A DNA stretch of 64,000 bases from Bremia lactucae (GCF_004359215.1 NW_027152031.1:736941-800940), one strand, 5' to 3'. Positions 10,745 through 22,613 are shown, counted from the first letter of the stretch. Numbers and translations are program-made. Notes: generated from the letters alone by a model not told the origin.

Positions 10745-11316
10745 ATTAAGCAAAGCTTCATTTAATCGCCTATCCTGGCGATTGCTGACCAAGACCGACC
10801 TTTTCATGTGGTATGTGACGCCGGTGATTTTGCAATCGGCTGTGTGTTAATATAATATGACACAGACGCCGCAGAGCGCGTCGTTCACGTCAGCTTCAAC
10901 CAAATAAAAGCAACTATCCAGTGCATGACAAGAAAATCCTTGCCATTGAATATGCACTGGCTAAGTTTAGGGTCTATCGCTTGTTAGATAGACCGTACAT
11001 TGAATACACGGACCTTGCGTCTTTACGCACGGCCGTAAACAGTCCACACCTCTCGCGAAGAATGGCGAGATGGCTGTCTTTCTTCGCGGTGTATAACTTC
11101 TCCGTCGGCCTTAAACCAGGACGACTTAACATAGTCGCTGATGCCTTTTCGCGCCGGCCTGATTTTGAGCCGGCTGCGCAAATCAACAGTGAGCATAAGG
11201 CCACTGTTGCAGCAATAAGTGTTCCGTCATCAACATTACTCGACGAAGCTAGAATATCTTTTCAAGAAGATAAGGCTCTTAAAGGATTGATCGATTACCT
11301 TAAAAATCCATCTTAA
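10745..11316 (+). pseudogene. RNase H, element 3
   Basis: The first part (10795-10920) encodes PFHVVCDAGDFAIGC with the first catalytic Asp, followed by a stop. The frame 10921-11316 continues with HDKKILAIEYALAKFRVY, TDLASLRTA (the TDH position is TDL) and NIVADAFSRRP, whose Asp is the last conserved acidic residue. It leads into the integrase linker. Confidence 0.75.
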
Positions 11317-11329
11317 CTATCCTCAAAAA

Positions 11330-12782
11330 GACTGTCGAAATTATATAGATCCTCAGCAGATAAATACACAACACGCAATGGGTTACTGTATTTCACAGCC
11401 ATTGTTGGCGACACCCTCGTGTCGTCATCACCACCCATAATAGTTTGCGTTAACGCATCGTGAATGAGTGCCACGATGCACCAAGAAGTGGTCATCGTGA
11501 TAGTGAGAAGACCTTTTCACGATAACTCGCGACTTCTACTGGCCACGTCATTATGAGTTCGTCCGCAAATACGTACGTGCTTGTGAAGTATGTCAACGAA
11601 TGATCCCAATGCTTCATCCCGTGCTCCGTTACAACCTCTGCCTGTTCCGGGAGAGTGTATTAATGGACTTCGTCTTCGAATTTTCCGACAACAAACATTA
11701 GAACAATGGCATTCTTGTTTTTGCTGATCGTTTCAGCAAAATGGGACATCTTGTTGTAGCACCGGAGTCGATCACAGCCAAGGGCTGTGCTCGTGTCTTT
11801 CCTGACACGATATTTCGACTCCATGATTTACCCCGCGAACTGGTCCAGATCAATACCCTAGATTCACGGCGGAATTTTGGCAAACTGTGTTCAAATCACT
11901 TGGAACACAGTTGAAAATGTCAACTTTTGATCATCCTGAAACAGATGGACATGCGGAGCGGGAAACAGTACTCTCGTTAAGATACTTCGCGAATACGTCC
12001 ACTCTTTTACGAGTTGGAGCGAATTCTTACCGATGGTAGAATTTGCCTTCAACAATTCAATGCATGCTTCTACAAAGCATAATCTATTTTTCGTGAATGG
12101 CTTACACCACCCACGTATACCCACCTTGTTTGAGAATGAATCTTAGTCAAGAGGGGGAGGGACTCGGTCGAACAAAGAACCTTCTAGCTCTTGCTCATCA
12201 CGCATTACCACTAAGGTCAGTGCGAAGAATATCAATGTTGATTTAATTGACATTAAAGTGGACAATCTCAGTAATAACAATAATACCACCACGGACTATG
12301 ACAACGATGCTGAAAGAATCAGCATTGAAAACAGCTTATTAATGAGAACGATAATACTCTCAATAACAGAGAGAGAGAGTATCTCCGCAGTCCGAGGCGG
12401 TCGCACTCAAAACAAAAATAAAACCGAGTCAGCAGGTGATTTTATGTTGGCTAGAGAAGCAGTGGTCCAGTTTGTACGGGTTTCCATCGCTGATGCGGTG
12501 GACCGACAGAAACGGAAATCTGACGAAAATGGAAGAGCAAACATACTTCCATTTAATGTTAATGACCTAGTCCAACTGTCTACGGTAAACTTACCAAAAC
12601 ACGTAGTGACGAATGTAGGCAGTAATAAATTACTGCCCAGGTATATCGGCTCGTTTCGTGATCTACATCGCCAAGGCAATGCGTACACGATCGAGCTGCC
12701 TCGTAAAATGCTTTCGCATCCTACGTTCTATGTTGACTGTATTACACAGCCACTGCTGGCGACACACCTTATCCACGCATAA
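11330..12782 (+). pseudogene. integrase, element 3
   Basis: The zinc-finger region lies at 11440-11600, the core at 11640-12000 (VFADRFSKMGHLVVAPE at about 11715) and the C-terminal part in the frame 12258-12782. The C-terminal frame has an Asn/Thr run, a hydrophobic GPF-like block (LLPRYIGSFRDL) and LPRKMLSHPTFYVD, typical of gypsy integrases (LP..L..HPVFHVS). I see no chromodomain after it. Confidence 0.7.
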
Positions 12783-13101
12783 TGATTTGCGTCACGCATC
12801 ATGTATGAGTGTAACGATGCAACAATAAGTGGGCATCGTGGACGTGATAAGACCTGTCTCACGATAAATCGTGACTTCTACTAGCCACGCCAGTACGATT
12901 TTGTCCGCAAGTACATACGTGCTTGCGAAGTTTGTTAACGAGTGAATTACCTTTGGTAGCTAAAGCCCCTTAGCTACTTAGAACCCTTCCTCTGTACCCT
13001 TGTGTACGTAGAGTTTCGAGGCATCTAAACTACACTGTAATCAGTGGAAGGCTAACTAGTACTGATCAGTACTAGTGAACGGAGACGCCCAACATTGCGT
13101 G
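12745..13101 (+). mobile_element. integrase scrap plus LTR-E end
   Basis: Bases 12745-12945 repeat the integrase N-terminal region seen at 11390-11600 (CGTGCTTGCGAAGTTTGT block). From about 12955 the sequence matches the reverse complement of the start of LTR-E (CAGTACTAGTGAACGG near its end) and breaks off at about 13101, where minus-strand element 4 begins. Confidence 0.45.
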
Positions 13102-13520
13102 TTGTGTATCGATCTGTTGAGGATCGATACAGTTTCAACAAACCTTTTTAGGACATTTTTATGGATCTCTAAGGTGATCTATGAAACCTTTAAGAGCCTT
13201 ATCTTCATGAAAGGCGCTTCTAACGGCGTCAAGTAATGTTGACGACTGAACACTTATTGGTATAACAGTGGCCTTATGCTCGCTGTTCATTGCGCAGCCG
13301 GCTCAAAAATCAGGCCGGCGCAAAAGGGAATCAGGACGCCGTTAAGTCGTCCTGGTTTATACTCCACGAGAAATTATACTCTGCGAAGAAAGACAACCAT
13401 CTCGCCATGCCATGCGAGAGAGGTGGGCTATTTACGGCCGTGCGTAAAGATGCATGGTCCGTATAAACAATCAACGGTCTATCTCCAAGAGATAGGCCCT
13501 AAACTTAGCCAGTACGTATT

Positions 13521-13760
13521 TCATGGCAAGGAGGGTTCCTTGTCATGCACTATAAAGTCGCGTTCAGCTAGTTGAAGCTGACACGATTTATAACAGCCGA
13601 CGTGCTCTGCCCCGTCTATGTCATATTGCATAACGCACAGCCGATTGAAAAGTATTGGCGATTGCATCAAGCTTTGGTTGATTCCCCCAAAGGAACGCTG
13701 ACAATCAGCGTTCCATGACCCCTTTTCATTTTTCTTCCAAAAGGAGAAAAATGTACTCAT
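13521..13760 (-). pseudogene. RNase H remnant, element 4
   Basis: The frame includes FWKKNEKGSWNADCQRSFGG and SLMQSPIL, the RT thumb-RNase H connection. MQYDIDGAEHVGCYKSCQLQ follows, where the YxSR motif is eroded. The catalytic VCDA segment is lost. Confidence 0.55.
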
Positions 13761-13860
13761 TCGACATAATTGCGGGAGTACTTTGTAAGTACGCCGCTAA
13801 ATTGAGGAACTTTCGAAGTCCCTTAGCATCGACTGCCACAGGCCAGTCGGTGATCACCTT

Positions 13861-14301
13861 TGTAACGGGGCACTACGACTTGTACTGCTTCAGTACAAGT
13901 CCACTTCGCACTGCTTCAGTTGCGAGTGGTGCCTTACGTCACATCACGTACACTAGTACGTGCAGAGGAAGACTTCTCTTTAAGACAACTTCCTTAAAGA
14001 GGGTTAAATGAAAACTGTATTAATATAATTAAGTTTCTCTTCTTTCTATCTGTTATGCTAACTTAATTATGAATCTAATACTAAACATGCAACTGAAATC
14101 TTATCTGTCTCTCTCTCTTTGTTTACGTTTACAGCTGATTAGTCTGCGGGATACATAGGTAAAATGGCCTATACCTATTTATGGATAAGATTTCTGAACA
14201 TTACTACATAAAGATGTACTCCAAATATTATCTACCTTTTAGATAATATATTAATAACAACCTTTAAGCGTTAATTTCATGTAACGATACACCCCGTTAC
14301 A
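13861..14301 (-). repeat. complete solo LTR-A (441 bp) with target-site duplication
   Basis: It begins TGTAACGGGGC and ends GCCCCGTTACA-like (CACCCCGTTACA), an inverted terminal repeat of the LTR. It is flanked by ACCTT on the left and GCCTT on the right. The uninterrupted RT of element 3 (reverse complement of 10550-10600) has a single GATCGCCTTGATT at this point. This shows a 5-bp duplication of GCCTT with one later change. Orientation is assigned from the A1 5' LTR. Confidence 0.85.
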
Positions 14302-14341
14302 GCCTTGATCTTTTCTGGATCCGAGCATACATTGTGTTTAC

Positions 14342-15370
14342 CCAGGATGCACCCAAGAAGTGGTATTTCGCTTGCAGCGAACATACACTTCTGGAGATTT
14401 GCATACGACATTGCTTACGCATAAGTGTAAATACTTTTCGGACGAGGGTACATGTACTTCAACGTCCGACTTTCCGTTCATGGCTATTCGATAAATGAAG
14501 ACGTCATCAAAATAGCTCCGTGCGAAATCTCGCAACGATCTTAACAGATTTGTTACACATCTGTTGAATGTTGCAGGGGCATTACTAAGTCCCTGTGGCA
14601 TAACTAGTCGTTCCCATAGCATTCCGCTTAGGGTGCTAACTGCTATGAACGGAATATTGTGTTCGCGCATAAGGAAAGAATCCATCCGTCAGATCTATTG
14701 ACGAAAAGATGGAACTCATTGACATACCATCAATGATTACGTCTTTTCGTGTTGTCGGCGTTTGAGCCGTTACCGTTGCAGCGCTCAATTTATTCCACGC
14801 GTGTACAATCCGCCACCCTCCTTATGCGCTTTACGCACACAGAAGGTCGGAGAGCTTTGTGGAGAGGCTGACTCTTTGACATAGCCCGCTGCTAAGTGAT
14901 CGACAAAGAATTTGTCGATCGCTAATACTTGTTCACGAGGCAGTGGTCACTGCTTCATGACACAGTATTTCAAACATGGGATTAGGTCAATTTCGTGTCG
15001 AGTGCCTTTCTCCTTAGGCAACTCGCACGGTACGGATTCAGGGAATACATCCTTACATATTATTAAATCCTCATATAAAGGATTTGTCTTCAATGACTTC
15101 CAGGATTGGGACGTAAAACTCTCAATCCGAGTCTTCTCATCGAGGACACTATCGTCCATCGACAAACTGCTGAGAACCCGTTGATTGTCAGGAAATACTG
15201 TTGCCGACCGAATATCGGCCACACAGTTGTTATCTGAGACAAGTAAGCTATAGGGTAAAAATAATTATTAATATTCAAGATCTGCTTAACTTTGCCACTA
15301 CGCAGATCACGTAAGAACATTTCCGTTCAAGCAATGGCAATTAAGTTATCGCCGAAGTTAACTTCGGAGN
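14342..15370 (-). pseudogene. RT and linker of element 4 (inverted copy of 9499-10527)
   Basis: The frames 14685-14338 (MPQGLSNAPATFNRCV and YFDDVFIYRIA, catalytic YxDD intact) and 15222-14947 encode the RT palm and fingers. The 15222-14947 frame translates identically to 9647-9922. Coordinates of matching bases sum to 24869. The left third carries scattered substitutions; the rest is identical. Confidence 0.75.
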
Positions 15371-15620
15371 AACTCGCACGGTACGGATTCAGGGAATACA
15401 TCCTTACATATTATTAAATCCTCATATAAAGGATTTGTCTTCAATGACTTCCAGGATTGGGACGTAAAACTCTCAATCCGAGTCTTCTCATCGAGGACAC
15501 TATCGTCCATCGACAAGCTTCTGAGAACCCGTTGATTGTCAGGAAATATTGTTGCCGACCGAATATCGGCCACGTAGTTGTTATCTGTACAAGTACGCAG
15601 ACCTGCTTGACTTTGCCACG
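15371..15620 (-). repeat. second copy of the linker block after a single n
   Basis: Immediately right of the lone n at 15370 the sequence restarts at AACTCGCACGGTACGG and repeats 15022-15230 with a few substitutions. It then runs on into sequence matching 48480 onward. It looks like two overlapping contigs joined end to end. Confidence 0.6.
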
Positions 15621-15863
15621 ACGCAGATCACGCGAAACCGTTTCGGTTCTAGCGTTGGCAGTTAGTTATCTCCGAAGTTGACTTCGGAGGCGCTATCAGA
15701 TCAAGTGTTTAAGCGCCTACACATGATTTGTTGTTTACTAAGACATTTAACATCTCAGTTTCCTCTATGGAACTTATTTCCAACGACACCTGGCAACCTA
15801 TGACCACAGGTTTCCGGAAATTTATTACAGCAGGTTTTTGGGGACTTGATCCCATAAGTTTTT

Positions 15864-16300
15864 TTAGGAGTATCCTCTCCGACTGTTTCTATATGACAGC
15901 GAGATCCACCACGGTCGACTCTTCAGTCGACCAGGGACATTCGCACTGTCCCTTATAGACAGACGTTTTAAATTTTCTTTGATGTTGCTATTTAAGCAAG
16001 CATCCTTATTTGTAACACTCAACTTAATGAAGTGGTCGAACTTTGACGCTGCCTGTGCTTGTCCACAGCCGTTGGTATCTAACTCCACAGTGTGGAGGGC
16101 TTTCATACCGAGGTCTTGTGCAGTCGTGCAAACGACAGAACCACAAGTGAGGCCATCGCACTCACTCGTAAGACGTCCACACGCTTGTGGATGCCCCAAC
16201 ACGTTCATTAGATTACCATCTGCTGAATGAGAGGCAGGCATCGTCACGGATTGATGTTGCCAGGTTTGCATGGCCGTTTTTCTGAGCTAAGTAATACAAG
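15864..16300 (-). pseudogene. protease-RT linker region of element 4
   Basis: The 135-residue minus frame 16271-15864 is Ser/Thr/Cys-rich and lies between the protease end (about 16330, FIVLDL-like region) and RT. The same frame is present unchanged at 49194-48787. It has no recognisable domain and may be an erosion product rather than a true linker. Confidence 0.4.
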
Positions 16301-16439
16301 GATGATCAAATTTATGATTCAAATCCAGTACGATGAAATCATCATCGTACTGTTTAACCTTTCACGTGTATTGGATATTAATTACACGTTTCTTTACTGC
16401 TACAGACCCGTCCTACTGACCTCAACCGTTTATTGACGT

Positions 16440-17200
16440 TCCGCTTCGCCGTTGCAATTTTGCAACAGCGTCGGATCCGCGTCCTCCGCCCTTGCTAGCG
16501 AGAGGTCGATCAGTCCGCTCAGTGTTTCCAGGCACTAGGCGTGGGCCTTACAGTCATAGGCGCAGTGCCCTGCCTTCCTCGCTCTTCACCTACGAGACGT
16601 CCATGATTTCTAAAAATCCGTTTCCTTCTCGTCTTGGTGTACGATACGCACCAGAGTGAACGAAAGTCTGTTTCGCTAAAGTCCTCCATTCCGCTGCAGA
16701 GATCGCTTGATCAAGCGTCTCTAATCCGAACCGAAACAGGTGGATTATGATAGGACCGTCTGCGAGACCTTTAATTTTTTATGTTTGCTTACAATTTGAT
16801 GACTCACGATACAACTTACTAGGTATCGTATGTATGTATGTTGGGCGTAAGCGTGAAGGTCACGCTTGCCCTGCTTCAAATACAGGAGCTCTGCTCGAGT
16901 CATGAACAAGGCACGTGGCGGCTCAAGCGTTTGCCTGAGCCGGGTCATAAAGACTCTTACGACCCAAACATGTGGTTCGTGAAGCGTGAGCCCTAGGGCC
17001 TATAATTTGGCACGTCCAGCCAAGTTGAACATGCCAAACTTTATTATCGTCGCATCGTAATCAATGCGGCATCGTCTGATTCGACGTACCATGTTTAACG
17101 GGGTCGCCTTCGACTGCCTTAAACTTAGAGATTTCAATCTTTGAGGTTTACGGACGCGAAAGCACTGACCCGCTAGCAGCATGTAAACGCTGTTGTCTAA
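16440..17200 (-). pseudogene. gag remnant of element 4
   Basis: The frame 16948-16745 carries MTRLRQTLEPPRALF..ELLYLKQGKRDLHAYAQ, the capsid signature also seen in A1 (LKQTFEPPRAVF..). The frame 17182-17000 covers the start (DATIIKFGMFNLAGRAK). The nucleocapsid part toward 16440 is frameshifted. Confidence 0.65.
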
Positions 17201-17557
17201 TAGCTCTAACTGTCGAGCACCCGGTTCTTTCAGAACATCTGCGTGTGAAAGCCTCGCTGGTGAACAAGGTTACTTTTTTCTTGGGTCCAGTCGAGTTCAG
17301 GTTCTATGAGCTCGGTGAAAGCCGCATGCTGCTCGTCTTTTTGTAGAGCGAACAACATGGCGCTAACAGCTGGCTCGCCTACGGCCGCGCTCATACGTTC
17401 AATTGCTCTCCATTAAAGGTCACTCAAATGAGTGAACCTTTCACGCGCTGCGTGGAAGCCTTCGTGAGGGGCTTGAAAGCTTTCCCTCTTAATCCAACAT
17501 GTTCATGTTCGATGGAACGTGCGTAGGCCGTTCAATGGACTACGAAGTGATACAGGG

Positions 17558-18030
17558 TGTAGTGGGGCACCTTTTACTAGTACTGACAACAGTACTAGCC
17601 AACCTACACTGTTAACAGTGAAGGTGAGGTGCCTCGATTACTTCAAGTACATTGATGTGCAGAAGAAGGTTATAAGTAGCTGAGAAGCATAGCTACTCTA
17701 CATGGATACTAAAGCTTTAGTATAGAGAAAAAGTAGGATTAAATTAATATGTTAAATTCCTACGTAACGATTTCTATCTACTGTCGTCAATACATTATTA
17801 ACAAATAGGTATAGCGCCTCCTTGCGGACCGCCAATCTTCTCTTGCAATGATTGGCGGGGTTGATTGAAACTTAAATCAACGAATCAACAGACCTATTGT
17901 CATGTTGCCCACATACTAATTAAGTTGGTAAAAACTGGAACTATTGAGTCAAAATTAATAACGATAATAATTTTATATTTCTTCGTTGTCTTCCTATTTT
18001 TGGAAATAGTAGTTATATTACCTCTTATAT
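17558..18030 (-). repeat. LTR-E, 5' LTR of element 4
   Basis: The plus text begins TGTAGTGGGGCACCTTTTAC and shows the AGTACTGACAACAGTACT palindrome and GTGCAGAAGAAGG. The right end is taken near TATTACCTCTTA by comparison with the start of the related copy at 21729. The first 216 bp recur before the N gap at 50481-50696. Confidence 0.55.
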
Positions 18031-18046
18031 GAGATAATATTTACGC

Positions 18047-18780
18047 AACAGGACACCACGTCACAGCTACTTCTCAATTCCAGATATCACTGCTATTTAA
18101 AGGGCCATAAAGAGGCTTATCAGCCCTACGCAAAATACACGGAGTCTATGCCTTGCCGTGTGCAGCCAATACCATCAACGTCCTATACATCGATGCCTTA
18201 CGTCGATTTTGTGATTCCCTTAACTACAATAGTCGCTAAAAAATTTGCATTAAGCGTGACAAGTCGCCAACATTAGGAACCGCATGTACAGATACACTTT
18301 TGAAGGTATTATTGGGTTTATCTTATGCAAACGCCATCGCCACGCGTACGCATATATTGACACCAAGGCGGTCGTTCATTATTGGCTCGTTGGTTTGCAC
18401 ATTTTAGGCCTTGCTGCTGCAACACGGGAGGCGAATTCCTCAGCAGATACTGCTTATGTGCGGATAAGCCTCCGGCGAATCCAATTCTTTTTACCAGCGG
18501 TGTTGCAAAATGCAACCAAACGTGGCTTGGCGCATGTTAAGGCATGCGCCCCATGTTCATCGCAAACCACTCCTGGGGAAGTTCGGACTCCAGGTTCCTA
18601 AAGTATGACTACATTTATGCTCTGCATATCTTTACAATTTTATTGCCCTATGCTATTTGACAAATTAACTGAGATGGTCGGCTGTAGACATAGCGGCCTA
18701 ATCAATAAAACACTGTCCCTTAAAGGCGGTTGCTATGCTTGTCTCCTTACAAGACGAGTGCAACGAGGTGTCCTGTTACA
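18047..18780. repeat. 734-bp segment with 11-bp terminal inverted repeats
   Basis: AACAGGACACC at 18047-18057 is the exact reverse complement of GGTGTCCTGTT at 18767-18777. The interior has no gypsy domain I recognise and no long frame. It could be a solo LTR of another family (right end TGTTACA), a non-autonomous DNA element, or chance. No clear target duplication is seen. Confidence 0.35.
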
Positions 18781-18849
18781 TAAGTAATTTTTAAAATACG
18801 GAGAGTTATAAAAGAGAATAAAATAGCATCAACCTGCTGAAATGACAGC

Positions 18850-20290
18850 ACATTTTTCTCCTTTGTTAATGAAAATGTAAAATGGAATGCTGATTGTCAG
18901 TATTCATTTGAAGGTATCAAGCAAAGCTTGATGCAATCGCCAATCCTGGCGATTACTGACCACGCCATACCATTTCATGACGCCAGCGATTTTACAAACG
19001 GCCGTGCGTTAATGCAATATACATCTCCAGTTAATCGTGATAAAGGCTTCGTTACCTGTTCCTGGCTAAAATACTAGCGCAAAATGACACAGACGGCACA
19101 GAGCGCGTCGTCCGCTATCAGTCGCATCAGCCTCAACCCGCTGTACGCAATTACATAGTGCATGACAAGGAACTCCTTCCCATGAATATGCACTGGCTAA
19201 GCTTAGGGTATATCTCTTGGAAGATAGACCGTTCGTTGCTGATACGGACTATGCGTTTTCACGCACGGCCGTGAAAGTTTTACACCTCTTGCAAAGAATG
19301 GCGAGGTTGTTTTCTTTCTTCGCGGAGTACAATTTTCCGTGAAATGCATACCAGGACAACTAGATTGATACACAACATGAAATGGGATACTGCATTCAAC
19401 AGCCATTGCTGGCAATACATCTCGTGTCATTATTCGCACTCGCAATGATTTGCGACTACGCATCATGTACAAGTGTCAAGATGAACAACTAAGTGGGCAT
19501 TGTAGACTTACCTTATAGTAAGTCGCCATTTCTACTGGCCTCACCAGCATGAATTCGTGCGCAAGTGCATTCTTTGCTTGCGAGGTTTGTCAATAGTGAA
19601 GCATCGACGTTCATCCGGTGCTCCGTCACAATCTAATCTCTGCCTATTCCAGCAGTGTTGGCAGTTCGTTTCAATGAAATTCGTCTTCGAATTTCCCGAA
19701 GACGCTCTCAAGAATAATGTATGTTCTTGTAGATTGCGTCAGCAAGATGGTACATCTTATTTCAAACTCGGAGTCGCGCTCAGCAGTAGGCGTGCTCGTG
19801 TCTTTGTCGACACGATATCTCGATTCCATGGGTTAGCCCGTTAAATGGCTTCGGATCTAGATCCTCAGTTAACGCGGGAGCTTTGTCAATCCACGTTGAA
19901 ATCTCTTGGAGCACGGTTGGGAATGTCAATTTCTGACCATCCTAGAGCAGATGGTCAGACAGAATGTGCAATTCGAATCTTTGAAGAATTGCATCATCAA
20001 TACTCTTGTTCAAGGGGAAACTCGCTCGAACTAAGACCGATCTTGCTCTGCTCATCACACAATGACTCACAAATCGATGTAAAAGATGCCGATGTTGATT
20101 TAACTAATATCGAAGAAGACACAATTAGCAATAATTAAGAGCCTACAGCTGACTTTGATGACAACGATGCTGATTTATTCAGCATCGGCAAATGGAAGTA
20201 CAGTGAGAGCAATTAATCTATCACTAAAGAGGGCTGTTCGAATCATCCAAGCTTTACAAGCCTGGTGAGTACGAAATCGAATTTTGAATC
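18850..20290 (+). mobile_element. RNase H-integrase fragment, A-type, plus strand
   Basis: RNase H remains lie at 18880-19330 (ATGCAATCGCCAATCCTGGCGATTACTGACC block; the catalytic region is eroded). Integrase follows to 20290. The frame 19845-20138 carries SDLDPQLTRELC (second catalytic Asp) and SISDHPRADGQTE (third catalytic Glu context), so the core is recognisable. It ends in an Asn/Asp-rich C-terminal stretch and meets minus-strand sequence near 20290. Confidence 0.65.
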
Positions 20291-21260
20291 AATGCTCTTT
20301 TACGGAATATACGTTCGCGAGTAAACGTGCTACGGATGTTTATTCCTTGTCTCGGGCGTGCCTCTCTTCTAAGATGCGCGAAGAGATTGGATGATTTGCA
20401 GCTCCTTTACGAGCGTACGAAACGCGCCATTTTTATGTCCCTGCGGATCATCGGACGGGTCTCGTCATGCTATTCAACGAGACTCGGAGCATCTAGCCAA
20501 GTTGGGAGCCTCGCTCCCAACTATCATGCGAGGGTGGTACCCACGCCATCGTGCGAGTTAACTCGTTCGAATTCCTTTCACTTCGCAGTGGTTGAAGGAG
20601 CGCTCGACTTAAAGGCACTTCTGACCATTCGAGTCGTAGGATAAACCGGGTCTGTCATACTTGTCGGGCCCGACCGTTCGCCGACATGATCGCAGTTGCG
20701 TACTCCGGTGATTGCGGGGGGACGCGGATCATGAGCAAGATCGTCGGCATTCCAAGGGAAGATTGCGGTCGAGCAATTAGCAAACGAACGGCGCGACTTG
20801 AAGACGACCCCGTCGGATGCTTGCTCATCCGACGAGATAGCTCAATCGTGTATGCATTGCCGGTGCACTACACGGAACGGGCCGATATATTTGGGCAGTA
20901 TTTTTTGCTGTTCACATTTAGTCATCATTTGTTTGGGTGAATTTACATTAGACAGAGTAGGTCGTTAACTTAAATACAAGAAGTTTACTCTTCCATTGTG
21001 ATCAGCATTTCTTTCTGTCGGTCCATCGCATCAGCGCTGGAATTTTGCACGAGGCAGATCACTTTTCGAGCTAGCAAGAATTTTCCACTAGCACGATTTT
21101 GTTTTTGTTTTCAGCGCGCCCGGTGCGCACTGCGAAGGAATCGTTTTAAAGTTGTATCGATCGTTGATATTTCCAGACCACGAAGTAAGATGCCCTTAGC
21201 GGGCAACGAAGGTTTCCATACGGGAGCGACACGCAACGTATTGCGGTCCCTCCCCCTTTA
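20290..21260 (-). mobile_element. 3' end of an A-type element, minus strand
   Basis: It parallels 2440-3560. Around 20815-20945 the minus strand matches the LPRKMLSHPTFYVD segment of integrase (as at 3110-3220 and 12690). Leftward is the poorly understood 3' region sharing CCCAACTATCATGCG with 2660. 21261-21728 is degenerate sequence in which I see no feature. Confidence 0.45.
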
Positions 21261-21728
21261 ACTAATGTTATCTTTTAAGCTAACATTCCTTCAAAGTGAT
21301 GTTTGCGATTACTTCATCCCCGGTGTTGCAGTTTAGCATCACAAGTACCATTAATATATCGGAGTCATCACAAGATGACTCCTCATCGAGAAAGTTCGAA
21401 GGTTCGAACATCTTGGAGACCAATTGTTGATCTGTATTGTCAGAACCCACTAGTTTGACGTAATCGGCCCGGAGGCATTTATTGTTGTCCTCGACTTGGC
21501 CGATGAGGCTGGCTCGTAGAAGACGACTCCAAATCGAGTTGGGGGTGAGTATTTTCCCGCAGTAGACGCCTAAGCATCTACTGTAAATTTAGATTCATTA
21601 GCAGCTTCACTTAGTCGTGTAGCTGCCAGTCAGAATCGCAGAAATGTTGAAATTGAATTAATAAGTGCTTTTTACAGAGAAAGAGACGATAGCACTTTCT
21701 GTCACTCTACATCATTCACTATAGTCAT

Positions 21729-22164
21729 TGTTAAGGGGTAATATACATAATATTTTCCTCTAAGATGAATACAAAGAGAATAAAATTATTATCTGTCTAT
21801 AATACATTTTAACATTTCCAATATTACCGAACATGGAAATATTCTAAAACCAATGCCGCAGTTTTATTCACTGGTTGCCGCCAATCGCAGCTAGAGTCGC
21901 GAATGGGTGGTGAGCAATGATTCGTAATACCTAATTTTTGGTTAACATATTAAGTAAGTTAAGAAGATTGCATAACGTAGGAGCTTTATTATATTAGTAC
22001 GAATTTGCTTTCTCCCTATACTAAGCCTTCTAGTATAGACCGTTAGTTGCTAAGAACTATTAGCAATTCAAAACCTTCCTCTACACGTCGTGTACGTGAA
22101 GTACGTCACGTTCCCTATTATCCGTGCAGTTTTTTTGTATTAAATCAGTACTAGCGAAAGGTGC
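21729..22164 (+). repeat. LTR-E-like element end, solo
   Basis: It begins TGTTAAGGGGTAATATAC and ends AGGTGCCCTATTACA. The last 150 bp resemble the reverse complement of the LTR-E start (CAGTACTAGCGAAAGGTGCCC, CACGTCGTGTACGTGAAG). It is diverged from 17558-18030. Confidence 0.45.
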
Positions 22165-22613
22165 CCTATTACACACTGAACTCATGTAGTCCGTGAGCAA
22201 AGAAGTCGTGCATTCAAGATAAGGCGGCGGCTCCGAATGGTTGTAATGTCTCTGCTAAAGGTGCCATTGGTACCATCTTGCTCAGGCGTTCCATAAATTT
22301 GTGTCACCGTGATTTTTTGCAACCACTAAAATGTCCACAATTTGACTTTAAGCAGTCGGCTAGAACAAACAAATTTGTCAAAGTGCAGCACCCTAGTCAG
22401 ATGATCAATGTAACTGAAATCAATTGAAACTCATATATTGTCAGCTCTCGGCTATAATAGAAAACTTGCCGAATGTGTAGCATGCAATGGTGATGCTTGA
22501 CCCGTAATATTTCCCACAGCAACAACAGTTTGAATTCGACAAAAATCAATGTCTTGCATTCAAATGCCAAGTAATTAATTCAGTAATACAATGATATTTT
22601 AGCAATCGGCTAG
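22165..22613. other. no gene seen
   Basis: This 449-bp AT-rich stretch lies between two LTRs. It has no open frame of note on either strand and no similarity to the element families here that I can recognise. It may be old host sequence. Confidence 0.4.

Larger units (their letters stand above)
8160..12790 (+). mobile_element. Ty3/gypsy element 3, gag to integrase, degenerate
   Basis: This is the most complete A-type interior in the window. It has a nucleocapsid with an intact zinc knuckle (8365-8410), protease (8690-8945), linker and RT (9640-10720), RNase H (10745-11160) and integrase (11330-12782), all on plus in canonical gypsy order. Many stops and frameshifts make it non-functional. 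The capsid half of gag is missing at its left end, and no LTR is attached directly. Confidence 0.85.
13102..17556 (-). mobile_element. Ty3/gypsy element 4, degenerate, with nested LTR and an assembly join
   Basis: The minus-strand order from right to left is leader and PBS-like site (17558-17540), gag (17200-16440), protease and linker (16300-15620), a duplicated linker block around a single n (15371-15600 and 15022-15230), RT (15222-13765, interrupted by an LTR-A at 13861-14301), and RNase H into integrase (13760-13102). No long frames remain. Its gag-linker half (15621-17773) is exactly repeated at 48544-50696. Confidence 0.8.
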
